A stretch of 64,000 nt of DNA from Metellina segmentata (Eukaryota; Arthropoda; Arachnida; Araneae; Tetragnathidae), in NCBI GenBank assembly GCA_947359465.1, contig CANAIC010000111.1, forward strand, positions 62,001 to 126,000, given 5' to 3'. The position numbers and the translations under genes were made by a program. A model generated the notes under the pieces. That model was not told the origin of the DNA. It saw nothing but the letters and a program-made list of their open reading frames with translations, and searched no databases. This document shows, piece by piece, positions 24,997 to 38,901 of the stretch; positions within the stretch are counted from its first letter, which is position 1, and each line of letters opens with the position of its first letter.

Positions 24997-26035
24997 AGAC
25001 GTTTGATCATAAATACCTAAAAACAAAGTGAGGAATATTTGAAGGCAGTAGGGATTGCTTCGAAAATGGTTAGAAATACACTTGTATGTTAGAGGGAGCA
25101 TAGAGAAAAGTTACACATATTTAAGTAAACTATCGAATACTTCAAATTGTATCGAAACTTTACCTCTAAATACGAGTATATTCCTACTCCCTGTTCGATT
25201 CCTGGTCGTGGAGGGCATAAACGTTGTTAATCAGAACAACAAAGGAAAAACATGCCTTTATTTGTTGTACTACAACAATTTATTTATAGTATAGTAGTGT
25301 GGAGACAATGCTCTTAGAAAGAATGAAATTTAAACAGTCCATTCGACAACAGTTGAGTGAACAATAATGGAATACAATAAAAACCATTCAAATGGCAACC
25401 AACAATTGAAATCTTTTGAATTGCAAAAGACTGAAATCTATTGATCGGTATAATAACAATCGAACAAGAATGGGAGGATCCGATAACAATGGAATCTTTT
25501 TCTTATTCTTCCCCCATAACAATATCTTTGAACTGATTTTACAAAAGAGGGATAGTTGTTTCCACAGAACAAAGTGTTCTAACAGTCATTTCAATTAATA
25601 ATAACCCCAAGCATGTTAGCTGTGTTTATCGTTCTCTCTTCTCGTTGCATTCGACGGTTACGCCAACCGGGTACAACAAAACTGTACAAGGTAGTGTTTG
25701 ACAATCAAGTTCAAATAGATGTTCTGATATCGCACTTTACTTCCTTTAGGGGTTGGATACTTTGATTTATCATTGGTGAATTTTTGTTGAATGTCAAAAC
25801 CCCATTTTACTGGCTGCCTGCGAATAAATATCAAAGGGGGTACTTTTCACAACTATCTCGGACCATTCATACTCCCTATAATTCAATAACATTCCATCCA
25901 ACTTTATTGCCTTCCTAATTACATTTTTCTTCTCACTTATATGTATATTTTGCTAGGATTCATCTATGATAAATTGGAAATGTGTAAAAACACCCCTCTT
26001 TCTTGCAAATAAAAATATAAAAAGTAAAAGTGGCC

Positions 26036-26155
26036 ATATATATAACACGTGGTGTTCCTAAGTGGTCACTCTCCCAAGTACTGAGCACATCCGAATGTGC
26101 ATATCTTTGGTGATCGAATGAGAACGGGAGAATTGACCATAATATGGCCGTTGGC
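26036..26155 (-). pseudogene. 5S rRNA-like element, copy 23
   Basis: A at position 84. Left flank a, right flank r3, as copy 18. Confidence 0.57.
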
Positions 26156-27194
26156 AGACGTTTGATCATAAATACCTAAAAACAAAGTGAGGAATATTTG
26201 AAGGCAGTAGGGATTGCTTCGAAAATGGTTAGAAATACACTTGTATGTTAGAGGGAGCATAGAGAAAAGTTACACATATTTAAGTAAACTATCGAATACT
26301 TCAAATTGTATCGAAACTTTACCTCTAAATACGAGTATATTCCTACTCCCTGTTCGATTCCTGTTCGTGGAGGGCATAAACGTTTTTAATCAGAACAACA
26401 AAGGAAAAACATGCCTTTATTTGTTGTACTACAACAATTTATTTATAGTATAGTAGTGTGGAGACAATGCTCTTAGAAAGAATGAAATTTAAACAGTCCA
26501 TTCGACAACAGTTGAGTGAACAATAATGGAATACAATAAAAACCATTCAAATGGCAACCAACAATTGAAATCTTTTGAATTGCAAAAGACTGAAATCTAT
26601 TGATCGGTATAATAACAATCGAACAAGAATGGGAGGATCCGATAACAATGGAATCTTTTTCTTATTCTTCCCCCATAACAATATCTTTGAACTGATTTTA
26701 CAAAAGAGGGATAGTTGTTTCCACAGAACAAAGTGTTCTAACAGTCATTTCAATTAATAATAATCCCAAGCATGTTAGCTGTGTTTATCGTTCTCTCTTC
26801 TCGTTGCATTCGACGGTTACGCCAACCGGGTACAACAAAACTGTACAAGGTAGTGTTTGACAATCAAGTTCAAATAGATGTTCTGATATCGCACTTTACT
26901 TCCTTTAGGGGTTGGATACTTTGATTTATCATTGGTGAATTTTTGTTGAATGTCAAAACCCCATTTTACTGGCTGCCTGCGAATAAATATCAAAGGGGGT
27001 ACTTTTCACAACTATCTCGGACCATTCATACTCCCTATAATTCAATAACATTCCATCCAACTTTATTGCCTTCCTAATTACATTTTTCTTCTCACTTATA
27101 TGTATATTTTGCTAGGATTCATCTATGATAAATTGGAAATGTGTAAAAACACCCCTCTTTCTTGCAAATAAAAATATAAAAAGTAAAAGTGGCC

Positions 27195-27314
27195 ATATAT
27201 ATAACACGTGGTGTTCCTAAGTGGTCACTCTCCCAAGTACTGAGCACATCCGAATGTGCATATCTTTGGTGATCGAATGAGAACGGGAGAATTGACCATA
27301 ATATGGCCGTTGGC
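27195..27314 (-). pseudogene. 5S rRNA-like element, copy 24
   Basis: A at position 84. Left flank a with TAATCCC, right flank r1. Confidence 0.57.
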
Positions 27315-28353
27315 AGACGTTTGATCATAAATACCTAAAAACAAAGTGAGGAATATTTGAAGGCAGTAGGGATTGCTTCGAAAATGGTTAGAAATACACT
27401 TGTATGTTAGAGGGAGCATAGAGAAAAGTTACACATATTTAAGTAAACTATCGAATACTTCAAATTGTATCGAAACTTTACCTCTAAATACGAGTATATT
27501 CCTACTCCCTGTTCGATTCCTGGTCGTGGAGGGCATAAACGTTGTTAATCAGAACAACAAAGGAAAAACATGCCTTTATTTGTTGTACTACAACAATTTA
27601 TTTATAGTATAGTAGTGTGGAGACAATGCTCTTAGAAAGAATGAAATTTAAACAGTCCATTCGACAACAGTTGAGTGAACAATAATGGAATACAATAAAA
27701 ACCATTCAAATGGCAACCAACAATTGAAATCTTTTGAATTGCAAAAGACTGAAATCTATTGATCGGTATAATAACAATCGAACAAGAATGGGAGGATCCG
27801 ATAACAATGGAATCTTTTTCTTATTCTTCCCCCATAACAATATCTTTGAACTGATGTTACAAAAGAGGGATAGTTGTTTCCACAGAACAAAGTGTTCTAA
27901 CAGTCATTTCAATTAATAATAACCCCAAGCATGTTAGCTGTGTTTATCGTTCTCTTTTCTCGTCGCATTCGACGGTAACGCCAACCGGGTACAACAAAAC
28001 TGTACAAGGTAGTGTTTGACAATCAAGTTCAAATAGATGTTCTGATATCGGACTTTACTTCCTTTAGGGGTTGCATACTTTGATTTATCATTGGTGAATT
28101 TTTGTTGAATGTCAAAACCCCATTTTACTGGCTGCCTGCGAATAAATATCAAAGGGGGTACTTTTCACAACTATCTCGGACCATTCATACTCCCTATAAT
28201 TCAATAACATTCCATCCAACTTTATTGCCTTCCTAATTACATTTTTTTTCTCACTTATATGTATATTTTGCTAGGATTCATCTATGATAAATTGGAAATG
28301 TGTAAAAACACCCCTCTTTCTTGCAAATAAAAATATAAAAAGTAAAAGTGGCC

Positions 28354-28473
28354 ATATATATAACACGTGGTGTTCCTAAGTGGTCACTCACCCAAGTACT
28401 GAGCACATCCGAATGTGCATATCTTTGGTGATCGAATGAGAACGGGAGAATTGACCATAATATGGCCGTTGGC
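28354..28473 (-). pseudogene. 5S rRNA-like element, copy 25
   Basis: T at position 84. Flanks b and r2, but this monomer carries four private base changes outside the element (27856, 27977, 28051, 28732), more than any other copy I noticed. Confidence 0.58.
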
Positions 28474-29512
28474 AGACGTTTGATCATAAATACCTAAAAA
28501 CAAAGTGAGGAATATTTGAAGGCAGTAGGGATTGCTTCGAAAATGGTTAGAAATACACTTGTATGTTAGAGGGAGCATAGAGAAAAGTTACACATATTTA
28601 AGTAAACTATCGAATACTTCAAATTGTATCGAAAGTTTACCTCTAAATACGAGTATATTCCTACTCCCTGTTCGATTCCTGGTCGTGGAGGGCATAAACG
28701 TTGTTAATCAGAACAACAAAGGAAAAACATGTCTTTATTTGTTGTACTACAACAATTTATTTATAGTATAGTAGTGTGGAGACAATGCTCTTAGAAAGAA
28801 TGAAATTTAAACAGTCCATTCGACAACAGTTGAGTGAACAATAATGGAATACAATAAAAACCATTCAAATGGCAACCAACAATTGAAATCTTTTGAATTG
28901 CAAAAGACTGAAATCTATTGATCGGTATAATAACAATCGAACAAGAATGGGAGGATCCGATAACAATGGAATCTTTTTCTTATTCTTCCCCCATAACAAT
29001 ATCTTTGAACTGATTTTACAAAAGAGGGATAGTTGTTTCCACAGAACAAAGTGTTCTAACAGTCATTTCAATTAATAATAACCCCAAGCATGTTAGCTGT
29101 GTTTATCGTTCTCTTTTCTCGTCGCATTCGACGGTTACGCCAACCGGGTACAACAAAACTGTACAAGGTAGTGTTTGACAATCAAGTTCAAATAGATGTT
29201 CTGATATCGCACTTTACTTCCTTTAGGGGTTGCATACTTTGATTTATCATTGGTGAATTTTTGTTGAATGTCAAAACCCCATTTTACTGGCTGCCTGCGA
29301 ATAAATATCAAAGGGGGTACTTTTCACAACTATCTCGGACCATTCATACTCCCTATAATTCAATAACATTCCATCCAACTTTATTGCCTTCCTAATTACA
29401 TTTTTTTTCTCACTTATATGTATATTTTGCTAGGATTCATCTATGATAAATTGGAAATGTGTAAAAACACCCCTCTTTCTTGCAAATAAAAATATAAAAA
29501 GTAAAAGTGGCC

Positions 29513-29632
29513 ATATATATAACACGTGGTGTTCCTAAGTGGTCACTCACCCAAGTACTGAGCACATCCGAATGTGCATATCTTTGGTGATCGAATGAGA
29601 ACGGGAGAATTGACCATAATATGGCCGTTGGC
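29513..29632 (-). pseudogene. 5S rRNA-like element, copy 26
   Basis: T at position 84; the last such copy in the window. Left flank b, right flank r1. Confidence 0.58.
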
Positions 29633-30671
29633 AGACGTTTGATCATAAATACCTAAAAACAAAGTGAGGAATATTTGAAGGCAGTAGGGATTGCTTCGAA
29701 AATGGTTAGAAATACACTTGTATGTTAGAGGGAGCATAGAGAAAAGTTACACATATTTAAGTAAACTATCGAATACTTCAAATTGTATCGAAACTTTACC
29801 TCTAAATACGAGTATATTCCTACTCCCTGTTCGATTCCTGGTCGTGGAGGGCATAAACGTTGTTAATCAGAACAACAAAGGAAAAACATGCCTTTATTTG
29901 TTGTACTACAACAATTTATTTATAGTATAGTAGTGTGGAGACAATGCTCTTAGAAAGAATGAAATTTAAACAGTCCATTCGACAACAGTTGAGTGAACAA
30001 TAATGGAATACAATAAAAACCATTCAAATGGCAACCAACAATTGAAATCTTTTGAATTGCAAAAGACTGAAATCTATTGATCGGTATAATAACAATCGAA
30101 CAAGAATGGGAGGATCCGATAACAATGGAATCTTTTTCTTATTCTTCCCCCATAACAATATCTTTGAACTGATTTTACAAAAGAGGGATAGTTGTTTCCA
30201 CAGAACAAAGTGTTCTAACAGTCATTTCAATTAATAATAACCCCAAGCATGTTAGCTGTGTTTATCGTTCTCTCTTCTCGTTGCATTCGACGGTTACGCC
30301 AACCGGGTACAACAAAACTGTACAAGGTAGTGTTTGACAATCAAGTTCAAATAGATGTTCTGATATCGCACTTTACTTCCTTTAGGGGTTGGATACTTTG
30401 ATTTATCATTGGTGAATTTTTGTTGAATGTCAAAACCCCATTTTACTGGCTGCCTGCGAATAAATATCAAAGGGGGTACTTTTCACAACTATCTCGGACC
30501 ATTCATACTCCCTATAATTCAATAACATTCCATCCAACTTTATTGCCTTCCTAATTACATTTTTCTTCTCACTTATATGTATATTTTGCTAGGATTCATC
30601 TATGATAAATTGGAAATGTGTAAAAACACCCCTCTTTCTTGCAAATAAAAATATAAAAAGTAAAAGTGGCC

Positions 30672-30791
30672 ATATATATAACACGTGGTGTTCCTAAGTG
30701 GTTACTCTCCCAAGTACTGAGCACATCCGAATGTGCATATCTTTGGTGATCGAATGAGAACGGGAGAATTGACCATAATATGGCCGTTGGC
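30672..30791 (-). pseudogene. 5S rRNA-like element, copy 27
   Basis: A at position 84 and a private G-to-A at position 89 (30703), spoiling the conserved GACC of box C. Left flank a, and the first r5 right flank. Confidence 0.57.
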
Positions 30792-31830
30792 AGACGTTTG
30801 ATCATAAATACCTAAAAACAAAGTGAGGAATATTTGAAGGCAGTAGGGATTGCTTCGAAAATGGTTAGAAATACACTTGTATGTTAGAGGGAGCATAGAG
30901 AAAAGTTACACATATTTAAGTAAACTATCGAATACTTCAAATTGTATCGAAACTTTACCTCTAAATACGAGTATATTCCTACTCCCTGTTCGATTCCTGG
31001 TCGTGGAGGGCATAAACGTTGTTAATCAGAACAACAAAGGAAAAACATGCCTTTATTTGTTGTACTACAACAATTTATTTATAGTATAGTAGTGTGGAGA
31101 CAATGCTCTTAGAAAGAATGAAATTTAAACAGTCCATTCGACAACAGTTGAGTGAACAATAATGGAATACAATAAAAACCATTCAAATGGCAACCAACAA
31201 TTGAAATCTTTTGAATTGCAAAAGACTGAAATCTATTGATCGGTATAATAACAATCGAACAAGAATGGGAGGATCCGAAAACAATGGAATCTTTTTCTTA
31301 TTCTTCCCCCATAACAATATCTTTGAACTGATTTTACAAAAGAGGGATAGTTGTTTCCACAGAACAAAGTGTTCTAACAGTCATTTCAATTAATAATAAC
31401 CCCAAGCATGTTAGCTGTGTTTATCGTTCTCTCTTCTCGTTGCATTCGACGGTTACGCCAACCGGGTACAACAAAACTGTACAAGGTAGTGTTTGACAAT
31501 CAAGTTCAAATAGATGTTCTGATATCGCACTTTACTTCCTTTAGGGGTTGGATACTTTCATTTATCATTGGTGAATTTTTGTTGAATGTCAAAACCCCAT
31601 TTTACTGGCTGCCTGCGAATAAATATCAAAGGGGGTACTTTTCACAACTATCTCGGACCATTCATACTCCCTATAATTCAATAACATTCCATCCAACTTT
31701 ATTGCCTTCCTAATTACATTTTTTTTCTCACTTATATGTATATTTTGCTAGGATTCATCTATGATAAATTGGAAATGTGTAAAAACACCCCTCTTTCTTG
31801 CAAATAAAAATATAAAAAGTAAAAGTGGCC

Positions 31831-31950
31831 ATATATATAACACGTGGTGTTCCTAAGTGGTCACTCTCCCAAGTACTGAGCACATCCGAATGTGCATATC
31901 TTTGGTGATCGAATGAGAACGGGAGAATTGACCATAATATGGCCGTTGGC
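31831..31950 (-). pseudogene. 5S rRNA-like element, copy 28
   Basis: A at position 84. First type c left flank (TTTC at 31557-31560) and first r4 right flank. Confidence 0.57.
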
Positions 31951-32988
31951 AGACGTTTGATCATAAATACCTAAAAACAAAGTGAGGAATATTTGAAGGC
32001 AGTAGGGATTGCTTCGAAAATGGTTAGAAATACACTTGTATGTTAGAGGGAGCATAGAGAAAAGTTACACATATTTAAGTAAACTATCGAATACTTCAAA
32101 TTGTATCGAAACTTTACCTCTAAATACGAGTATATTCCTACTCCCTGTTCGATTCCTGGTCGTGGAGGGCATAAACGTTTTTAATCAGAACAACAAAGGA
32201 AAAACATGCCTTTATTTGTTGTACTACAACAATTTATTTATAGTATAGTAGTGTGGAGACAATGCTCTTAGAAAGAATGAAATTTAAACAGTCCATTCGA
32301 CAACAGTTGAGTGAACAATAATGGAATACAATAAAAACCATTCAAATGGCAACCAACAATTGAAATATTTTGAATTGCAAAAGACTGAAATCTATTGATC
32401 GGTATAATAACAATCGAACAAGAATGGGAGGATCCGATAACAATGGAATCTTTTTCTTATTCGTCCCCCATAACAATATCTTTGAACTGATTTTACAAAA
32501 GAGGGATAGTTGTTTCCACAGAACAAAGTGTTCTAACAGTCATTTCAATTAATAATAACCCCAAGCATGTTAGCTGTGTTTATCGTTCTCTCTTCTCGTT
32601 GCATTCGACGGTTACGCTAACCGGGTACAACAAAACTGTACAAGGTAGTGTTTGACAATCAAGTTCAAATAGATGTTCTGATATCGCACTTTACTTCCTT
32701 TAGGGGTTGGATACTTTCATTTATCATTGGTGAATTTTTGTTGAATGTCAAAACCCCATTTTACTGGCTGCCTGCGAATAAATATCAAAGGGGGTACTTT
32801 TCACAACTATCTCGGACCATTCATACTCCCTATAATTCAATAACATTCCATCCAACTTTATTGCCTTCCTAATTACATTTTTTTTCTCACTTATATGTAT
32901 ATTTTGCTAGGATTCATCTATGATAAATTGGAAATGTGTAAAAACACCCCTCTTTCTTGCAAATAAAAATATAAAAATTAAAGGGGCC

Positions 32989-33108
32989 ATATATATAACA
33001 CGTTGTGTTCCTAAGTGGTCACTCTCCCAAGTACTGAGCACATCCGAATGTGCATATCTTTGGTGATCGAATGAGAACGGGAGAATTGACCATAATATGG
33101 CCGTTGGC
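32989..33108 (-). pseudogene. 5S rRNA-like element, copy 29
   Basis: A at 84 and A at 105 (C in the others), which breaks the G70-C105 pair of helix V. First 1,158-bp monomer. Left flank c with CGCTAACC, right flank r5. Confidence 0.56.
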
Positions 33109-34147
33109 AGACGTTTGATCATAAATACCTAAAAACAAAGTGAGGAATATTTGAAGGCAGTAGGGATTGCTTCGAAAATGGTTAGAAATACACTTGTATG
33201 TTAGAGGGAGCATAGAGAAAAGTTACACATATTTAAGTAAACTATCGAATACTTCAAATTGTATCGAAACTTTACCTCTAAATACGAGTATATTCCTACT
33301 CCCTGTTCGATTCCTGGTCGTGGAGGGCATAAACGTTGTTAATCAGAACAACAAAGGAAAAACATGCCTTTATTTGTTGTACTACAACAATTTATTTATA
33401 GTATAGTAGTGTGGAGACAATGCTCTTAGAAAGAATGAAATTTAAACAGTCCATTCGACAACAGTTGAGTGAACAATAATGGAATACAATAAAAACCATT
33501 CAAATGGCAACCAACAATTGAAATCTTTTGAATTGCAAAAGACTGAAATCTATTGATCGGTATAATAACAATCGAACAAGAATGGGAGGATCCGAAAACA
33601 ATGGAATCTTTTTCTTATTCTTCCCCCATAACAATATCTTTGAACTGATTTTACAAAAGAGGGATAGTTGTTTCCACAGAACAAAGTGTTCTAACAGTCA
33701 TTTCAATTAATAATAACCCCAAGCATGTTAGCTGTGTTTATCGTTCTCTCTTCTCGTTGCATTCGACGGTTACGCCAACCGGGTACAACAAAACTGTACA
33801 AGGTAGTGTTTGACAATCAAGTTCAAATAGATGTTCTGATATCGCACTTTACTTCCTTTAGGGGTTGGATACTTTGATTTATCATTGGTGAATTTTTGTT
33901 GAATGTCAAAACCCCATTTTACTGGCTGCCTGCGAATAAATATCAAAGGGGGTACTTTTCACAACTATCTCGGACCATTCATACTCCCTATAATTCAATA
34001 ACATTCCATCCAACTTTATTGCCTTCCTAATTACATTTTTCTTCTCACTTATATGTATATTTTGCTAGGATTCATCTATGATAAATTGGAAATGTGTAAA
34101 AACACCCCTCTTTCTTGCAAATAAAAATATAAAAAGTAAAAGTGGCC

Positions 34148-34267
34148 ATATATATAACACGTGGTGTTCCTAAGTGGTCACTCTCCCAAGTACTGAGCAC
34201 ATCCGAATGTGCATATCTTTGGTGATCGAATGAGAACGGGAGAATTGACCATAATATGGCCGTTGGC
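34148..34267 (-). pseudogene. 5S rRNA-like element, copy 30
   Basis: A at 84, C at 105. Left flank a, right flank r4. Confidence 0.57.
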
Positions 34268-35305
34268 AGACGTTTGATCATAAATACCTAAAAACAAAGT
34301 GAGGAATATTTGAAGGCAGTAGGGATTGCTTCGAAAATGGTTAGAAATACACTTGTATGTTAGAGGGAGCATAGAGAAAAGTTACACATATTTAAGTAAA
34401 CTATCGAATACTTCAAATTGTATCGAAACTTTACCTCTAAATACGAGTATATTCCTACTCCCTGTTCGATTCCTGGTCGTGGAGGGCATAAACGTTTTTA
34501 ATCAGAACAACAAAGGAAAAACATGCCTTTATTTGTTGTACTACAACAATTTATTTATAGTATAGTAGTGTGGAGACAATGCTCTTAGAAAGAATGAAAT
34601 TTAAACAGTCCATTCGACAACAGTTGAGTGAACAATAATGGAATACAATAAAAACCATTCAAATGGCAACCAACAATTGAAATATTTTGAATTGCAAAAG
34701 ACTGAAATCTATTGATCGGTATAATAACAATCGAACAAGAATGGGAGGATCCGATAACAATGGAATCTTTTTCTTATTCGTCCCCCATAACAATATCTTT
34801 GAACTGATTTTACAAAAGAGGGATAGTTGTTTCCACAGAACAAAGTGTTCTAACAGTCATTTCAATTAATAATAACCCCAAGCATGTTAGCTGTGTTTAT
34901 CGTTCTCTCTTCTCGTTGCATTCGACGGTTACGCTAACCGGGTACAACAAAACTGTACAAGGTAGTGTTTGACAATCAAGTTCAAATAGATGTTCTGATA
35001 TCGCACTTTACTTCCTTTAGGGGTTGGATACTTTCATTTATCATTGGTGAATTTTTGTTGAATGTCAAAACCCCATTTTACTGGCTGCCTGCGAATAAAT
35101 ATCAAAGGGGGTACTTTTCACAACTATCTCGGACCATTCATACTCCCTATAATTCAATAACATTCCATCCAACTTTATTGCCTTCCTAATTACATTTTTT
35201 TTCTCACTTATATGTATATTTTGCTAGGATTCATCTATGATAAATTGGAAATGTGTAAAAACACCCCTCTTTCTTGCAAATAAAAATATAAAAATTAAAG
35301 GGGCC

Positions 35306-35425
35306 ATATATATAACACGTTGTGTTCCTAAGTGGTCACTCTCCCAAGTACTGAGCACATCCGAATGTGCATATCTTTGGTGATCGAATGAGAACGGGAG
35401 AATTGACCATAATATGGCCGTTGGC
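35306..35425 (-). pseudogene. 5S rRNA-like element, copy 31
   Basis: A at 84 and 105; 1,158 bp. Left flank c with CGCTAACC, right flank r5, as copy 29. Confidence 0.56.
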
Positions 35426-36463
35426 AGACGTTTGATCATAAATACCTAAAAACAAAGTGAGGAATATTTGAAGGCAGTAGGGATTGCTTCGAAAATGGTT
35501 AGAAATACACTTGTATGTTAGAGGGAGCATAGAGAAAAGTTACACATATTTAAGTAAACTATCGAATACTTCAAATTGTATCGAAACTTTACCTCTAAAT
35601 ACGAGTATATTCCTACTCCCTGTTCGATTCCTGGTCGTGGAGGGCATAAACGTTGTTAATCAGAACAACAAAGGAAAAACATGCCTTTATTTGTTGTACT
35701 ACAACAATTTATTTATAGTATAGTAGTGTGGAGACAATGCTCTTAGAAAGAATGAAATTTAAACAGTCCATTCGACAACAGTTGAGTGAACAATAATGGA
35801 ATACAATAAAAACCATTCAAATGGCAACCAACAATTGAAATCTTTTGAATTGCAAAAGACTGAAATCTATTGATCGGTATAATAACAATCGAACAAGAAT
35901 GGGAGGATCCGAAAACAATGGAATCTTTTTCTTATTCTTCCCCCATAACAATATCTTTGAACTGATTTTACAAAAGAGGGATAGTTGTTTCCACAGAACA
36001 AAGTGTTCTAACAGTCATTTCAATTAATAATAACCCCAAGCATGTTAGCTGTGTTTATCGTTCTCTCTTCTCGTTGCATTCGACGGTTACGCCAACCGGG
36101 TACAACAAAACTGTACAAGGTAGTGTTTGACAATCAAGTTCAAATAGATGTTCTGATATCGCACTTTACTTCCTTTAGGGGTTGGATACTTTCATTTATC
36201 ATTGGTGAATTTTTGTTGAATGTCAAAACCCCATTTTACTGGCTGCCTGCGAATAAATATCAAAGGGGGTACTTTTCACAACTATCTCGGACCATTCATA
36301 CTCCCTATAATTCAATAACATTCCATCCAACTTTATTGCCTTCCTAATTACATTTTTTTTCTCACTTATATGTATATTTTGCTAGGATTCATCTATGATA
36401 AATTGGAAATGTGTAAAAACACCCCTCTTTCTTGCAAATAAAAATATAAAAATTAAAGGGGCC

Positions 36464-36583
36464 ATATATATAACACGTTGTGTTCCTAAGTGGTCACTCT
36501 CCCAAGTACTGAGCACATCCGAATGTGCATATCTTTGGTGATCGAATGAGAACGGGAGAATTGACCATAATATGGCCGTTGGC
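36464..36583 (-). pseudogene. 5S rRNA-like element, copy 32
   Basis: A at 84 and 105; 1,158 bp. Left flank c with CGCCAACC, right flank r5. Confidence 0.56.
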
Positions 36584-37622
36584 AGACGTTTGATCATAAA
36601 TACCTAAAAACAAAGTGAGGAATATTTGAAGGCAGTAGGGATTGCTTCGAAAATGGTTAGAAATACACTTGTATGTTAGAGGGAGCATAGAGAAAAGTTA
36701 CACATATTTAAGTAAACTATCGAATACTTCAAATTGTATCGAAACTTTACCTCTAAATACGAGTATATTCCTACTCCCTGTTCGATTCCTGGTCGTGGAG
36801 GGCATAAACGTTGTTAATCAGAACAACAAAGGAAAAACATGCCTTTATTTGTTGTACTACAACAATTTATTTATAGTATAGTAGTGTGGAGACAATGCTC
36901 TTAGAAAGAATGAAATTTAAACAGTCCATTCGACAACAGTTGAGTGAACAATAATGGAATACAATAAAAACCATTCAAATGGCAACCAACAATTGAAATC
37001 TTTTGAATTGCAAAAGACTGAAATCTATTGATCGGTATAATAACAATCGAACAAGAATGGGAGGATCCGAAAACAATGGAATCTTTTTCTTATTCTTCCC
37101 CCATAACAATATCTTTGAACTGATTTTACAAAAGAGGGATAGTTGTTTCCACAGAACAAAGTGTTCTAACAGTCATTTCAATTAATAATAACCCCAAGCA
37201 TGTTAGCTGTGTTTATCGTTCTCTCTTCTCGTTGCATTCGACGGTTACGCCAACCGGGTACAACAAAACTGTACAAGGTAGTGTTTGACAATCAAGTTCA
37301 AATAGATGTTCTGATATCGCACTTTACTTCCTTTAGGGGTTGGATACTTTGATTTATCATTGGTGAATTTTTGTTGAATGTCAAAACCCCATTTTACTGG
37401 CTGCCTGCGAATAAATATCAAAGGGGGTACTTTTCACAACTATCTCGGACCATTCATACTCCCTATAATTCAATAACATTCCATCCAACTTTATTGCCTT
37501 CCTAATTACATTTTTTTTCTCACTTATATGTATATTTTGCTAGGATTCATCTATGATAAATTGGAAATGTGTAAAAACACCCCTCTTTCTTGCAAATAAA
37601 AATATAAAAAGTAAAAGTGGCC

Positions 37623-37742
37623 ATATATATAACACGTGGTGTTCCTAAGTGGTCACTCTCCCAAGTACTGAGCACATCCGAATGTGCATATCTTTGGTGA
37701 TCGAATGAGAACGGGAGAATTGACCATAATATGGCCGTTGGC
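37623..37742 (-). pseudogene. 5S rRNA-like element, copy 33
   Basis: A at 84, C at 105. Mosaic left flank: GGATACTTTG as type a but an unbroken T8 tract. Right flank r5. Confidence 0.57.
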
Positions 37743-38781
37743 AGACGTTTGATCATAAATACCTAAAAACAAAGTGAGGAATATTTGAAGGCAGTAGGGA
37801 TTGCTTCGAAAATGGTTAGAAATACACTTGTATGTTAGAGGGAGCATAGAGAAAAGTTACACATATTTAAGTAAACTATCGAATACTTCAAATTGTATCG
37901 AAACTTTACCTCTAAATACGAGTATATTCCTACTCCCTGTTCGATTCCTGGTCGTGGAGGGCATAAACGTTGTTAATCAGAACAACAAAGGAAAAACATG
38001 CCTTTATTTGTTGTACTACAACAATTTATTTATAGTATAGTAGTGTGGAGACAATGCTCTTAGAAAGAATGAAATTTAAACAGTCCATTCGACAACAGTT
38101 GAGTGAACAATAATGGAATACAATAAAAACCATTCAAATGGCAACCAACAATTGAAATCTTTTGAATTGCAAAAGACTGAAATCTATTGATCGGTATAAT
38201 AACAATCGAACAAGAATGGGAGGATCCGAAAACAATGGAATCTTTTTCTTATTCTTCCCCCATAACAATATCTTTGAACTGATTTTACAAAAGAGGGATA
38301 GTTGTTTCCACAGAACAAAGTGTTCTAACAGTCATTTCAATTAATAATAACCCCAAGCATGTTAGCTGTGTTTATCGTTCTCTCTTCTCGTTGCATTCGA
38401 CGGTTACGCCAACCGGGTACAACAAAACTGTACAAGGTAGTGTTTGACAATCAAGTTCAAATAGATGTTCTGATATCGCACTTTACTTCCTTTAGGGGTT
38501 GGATACTTTGATTTATCATTGGTGAATTTTTGTTGAATGTCAAAACCCCATTTTACTGGCTGCCTGCGAATAAATATCAAAGGGGGTACTTTTCACAACT
38601 ATCTCGGACCATTCATACTCCCTATAATTCAATAACATTCCATCCAACTTTATTGCCTTCCTAATTACATTTTTCTTCTCACTTATATGTATATTTTGCT
38701 AGGATTCATCTATGATAAATTGGAAATGTGTAAAAACACCCCTCTTTCTTGCAAATAAAAATATAAAAAGTAAAAGTGGCC

Positions 38782-38901
38782 ATATATATAACACGTGGTG
38801 TTCCTAAGTGGTCACTCTCCCAAGTACTGAGCACATCCGAATGTGCATATCTTTGGTGATCGAATGAGAACGGGAGAATTGACCATAATATGGCCGTTGG
38901 C
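38782..38901 (-). pseudogene. 5S rRNA-like element, copy 34
   Basis: A at 84, C at 105. Flanks a and r4, as copy 30. Confidence 0.57.

Larger units (their letters stand above)
1..31293. repeat. Array domain 1: copies 1-27, flank types a and b
   Basis: All 27 monomers are 1,159 bp. Left flanks are type a or type b (copy 8 is a b/a mosaic), and right flanks are r1, r2 or r3 except for the last copy, which is r5. All 17 copies with T at 5S position 84 fall here: 2, 3, 5-7, 10-17, 20, 22, 25 and 26. The 1-bp deletion of domain 2 and the GGATACTTTC allele of types c are absent. Confidence 0.85.

Noticed and set aside
31408..31713. Forward frame of 101 codons in some copies of domains 2 and 3
   Set aside because: It is open only where TGA is TCA (type c copies); in others it is closed by that stop or by TAA in CGCTAACC. 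An intact frame that comes and goes among near-identical copies is not a gene.
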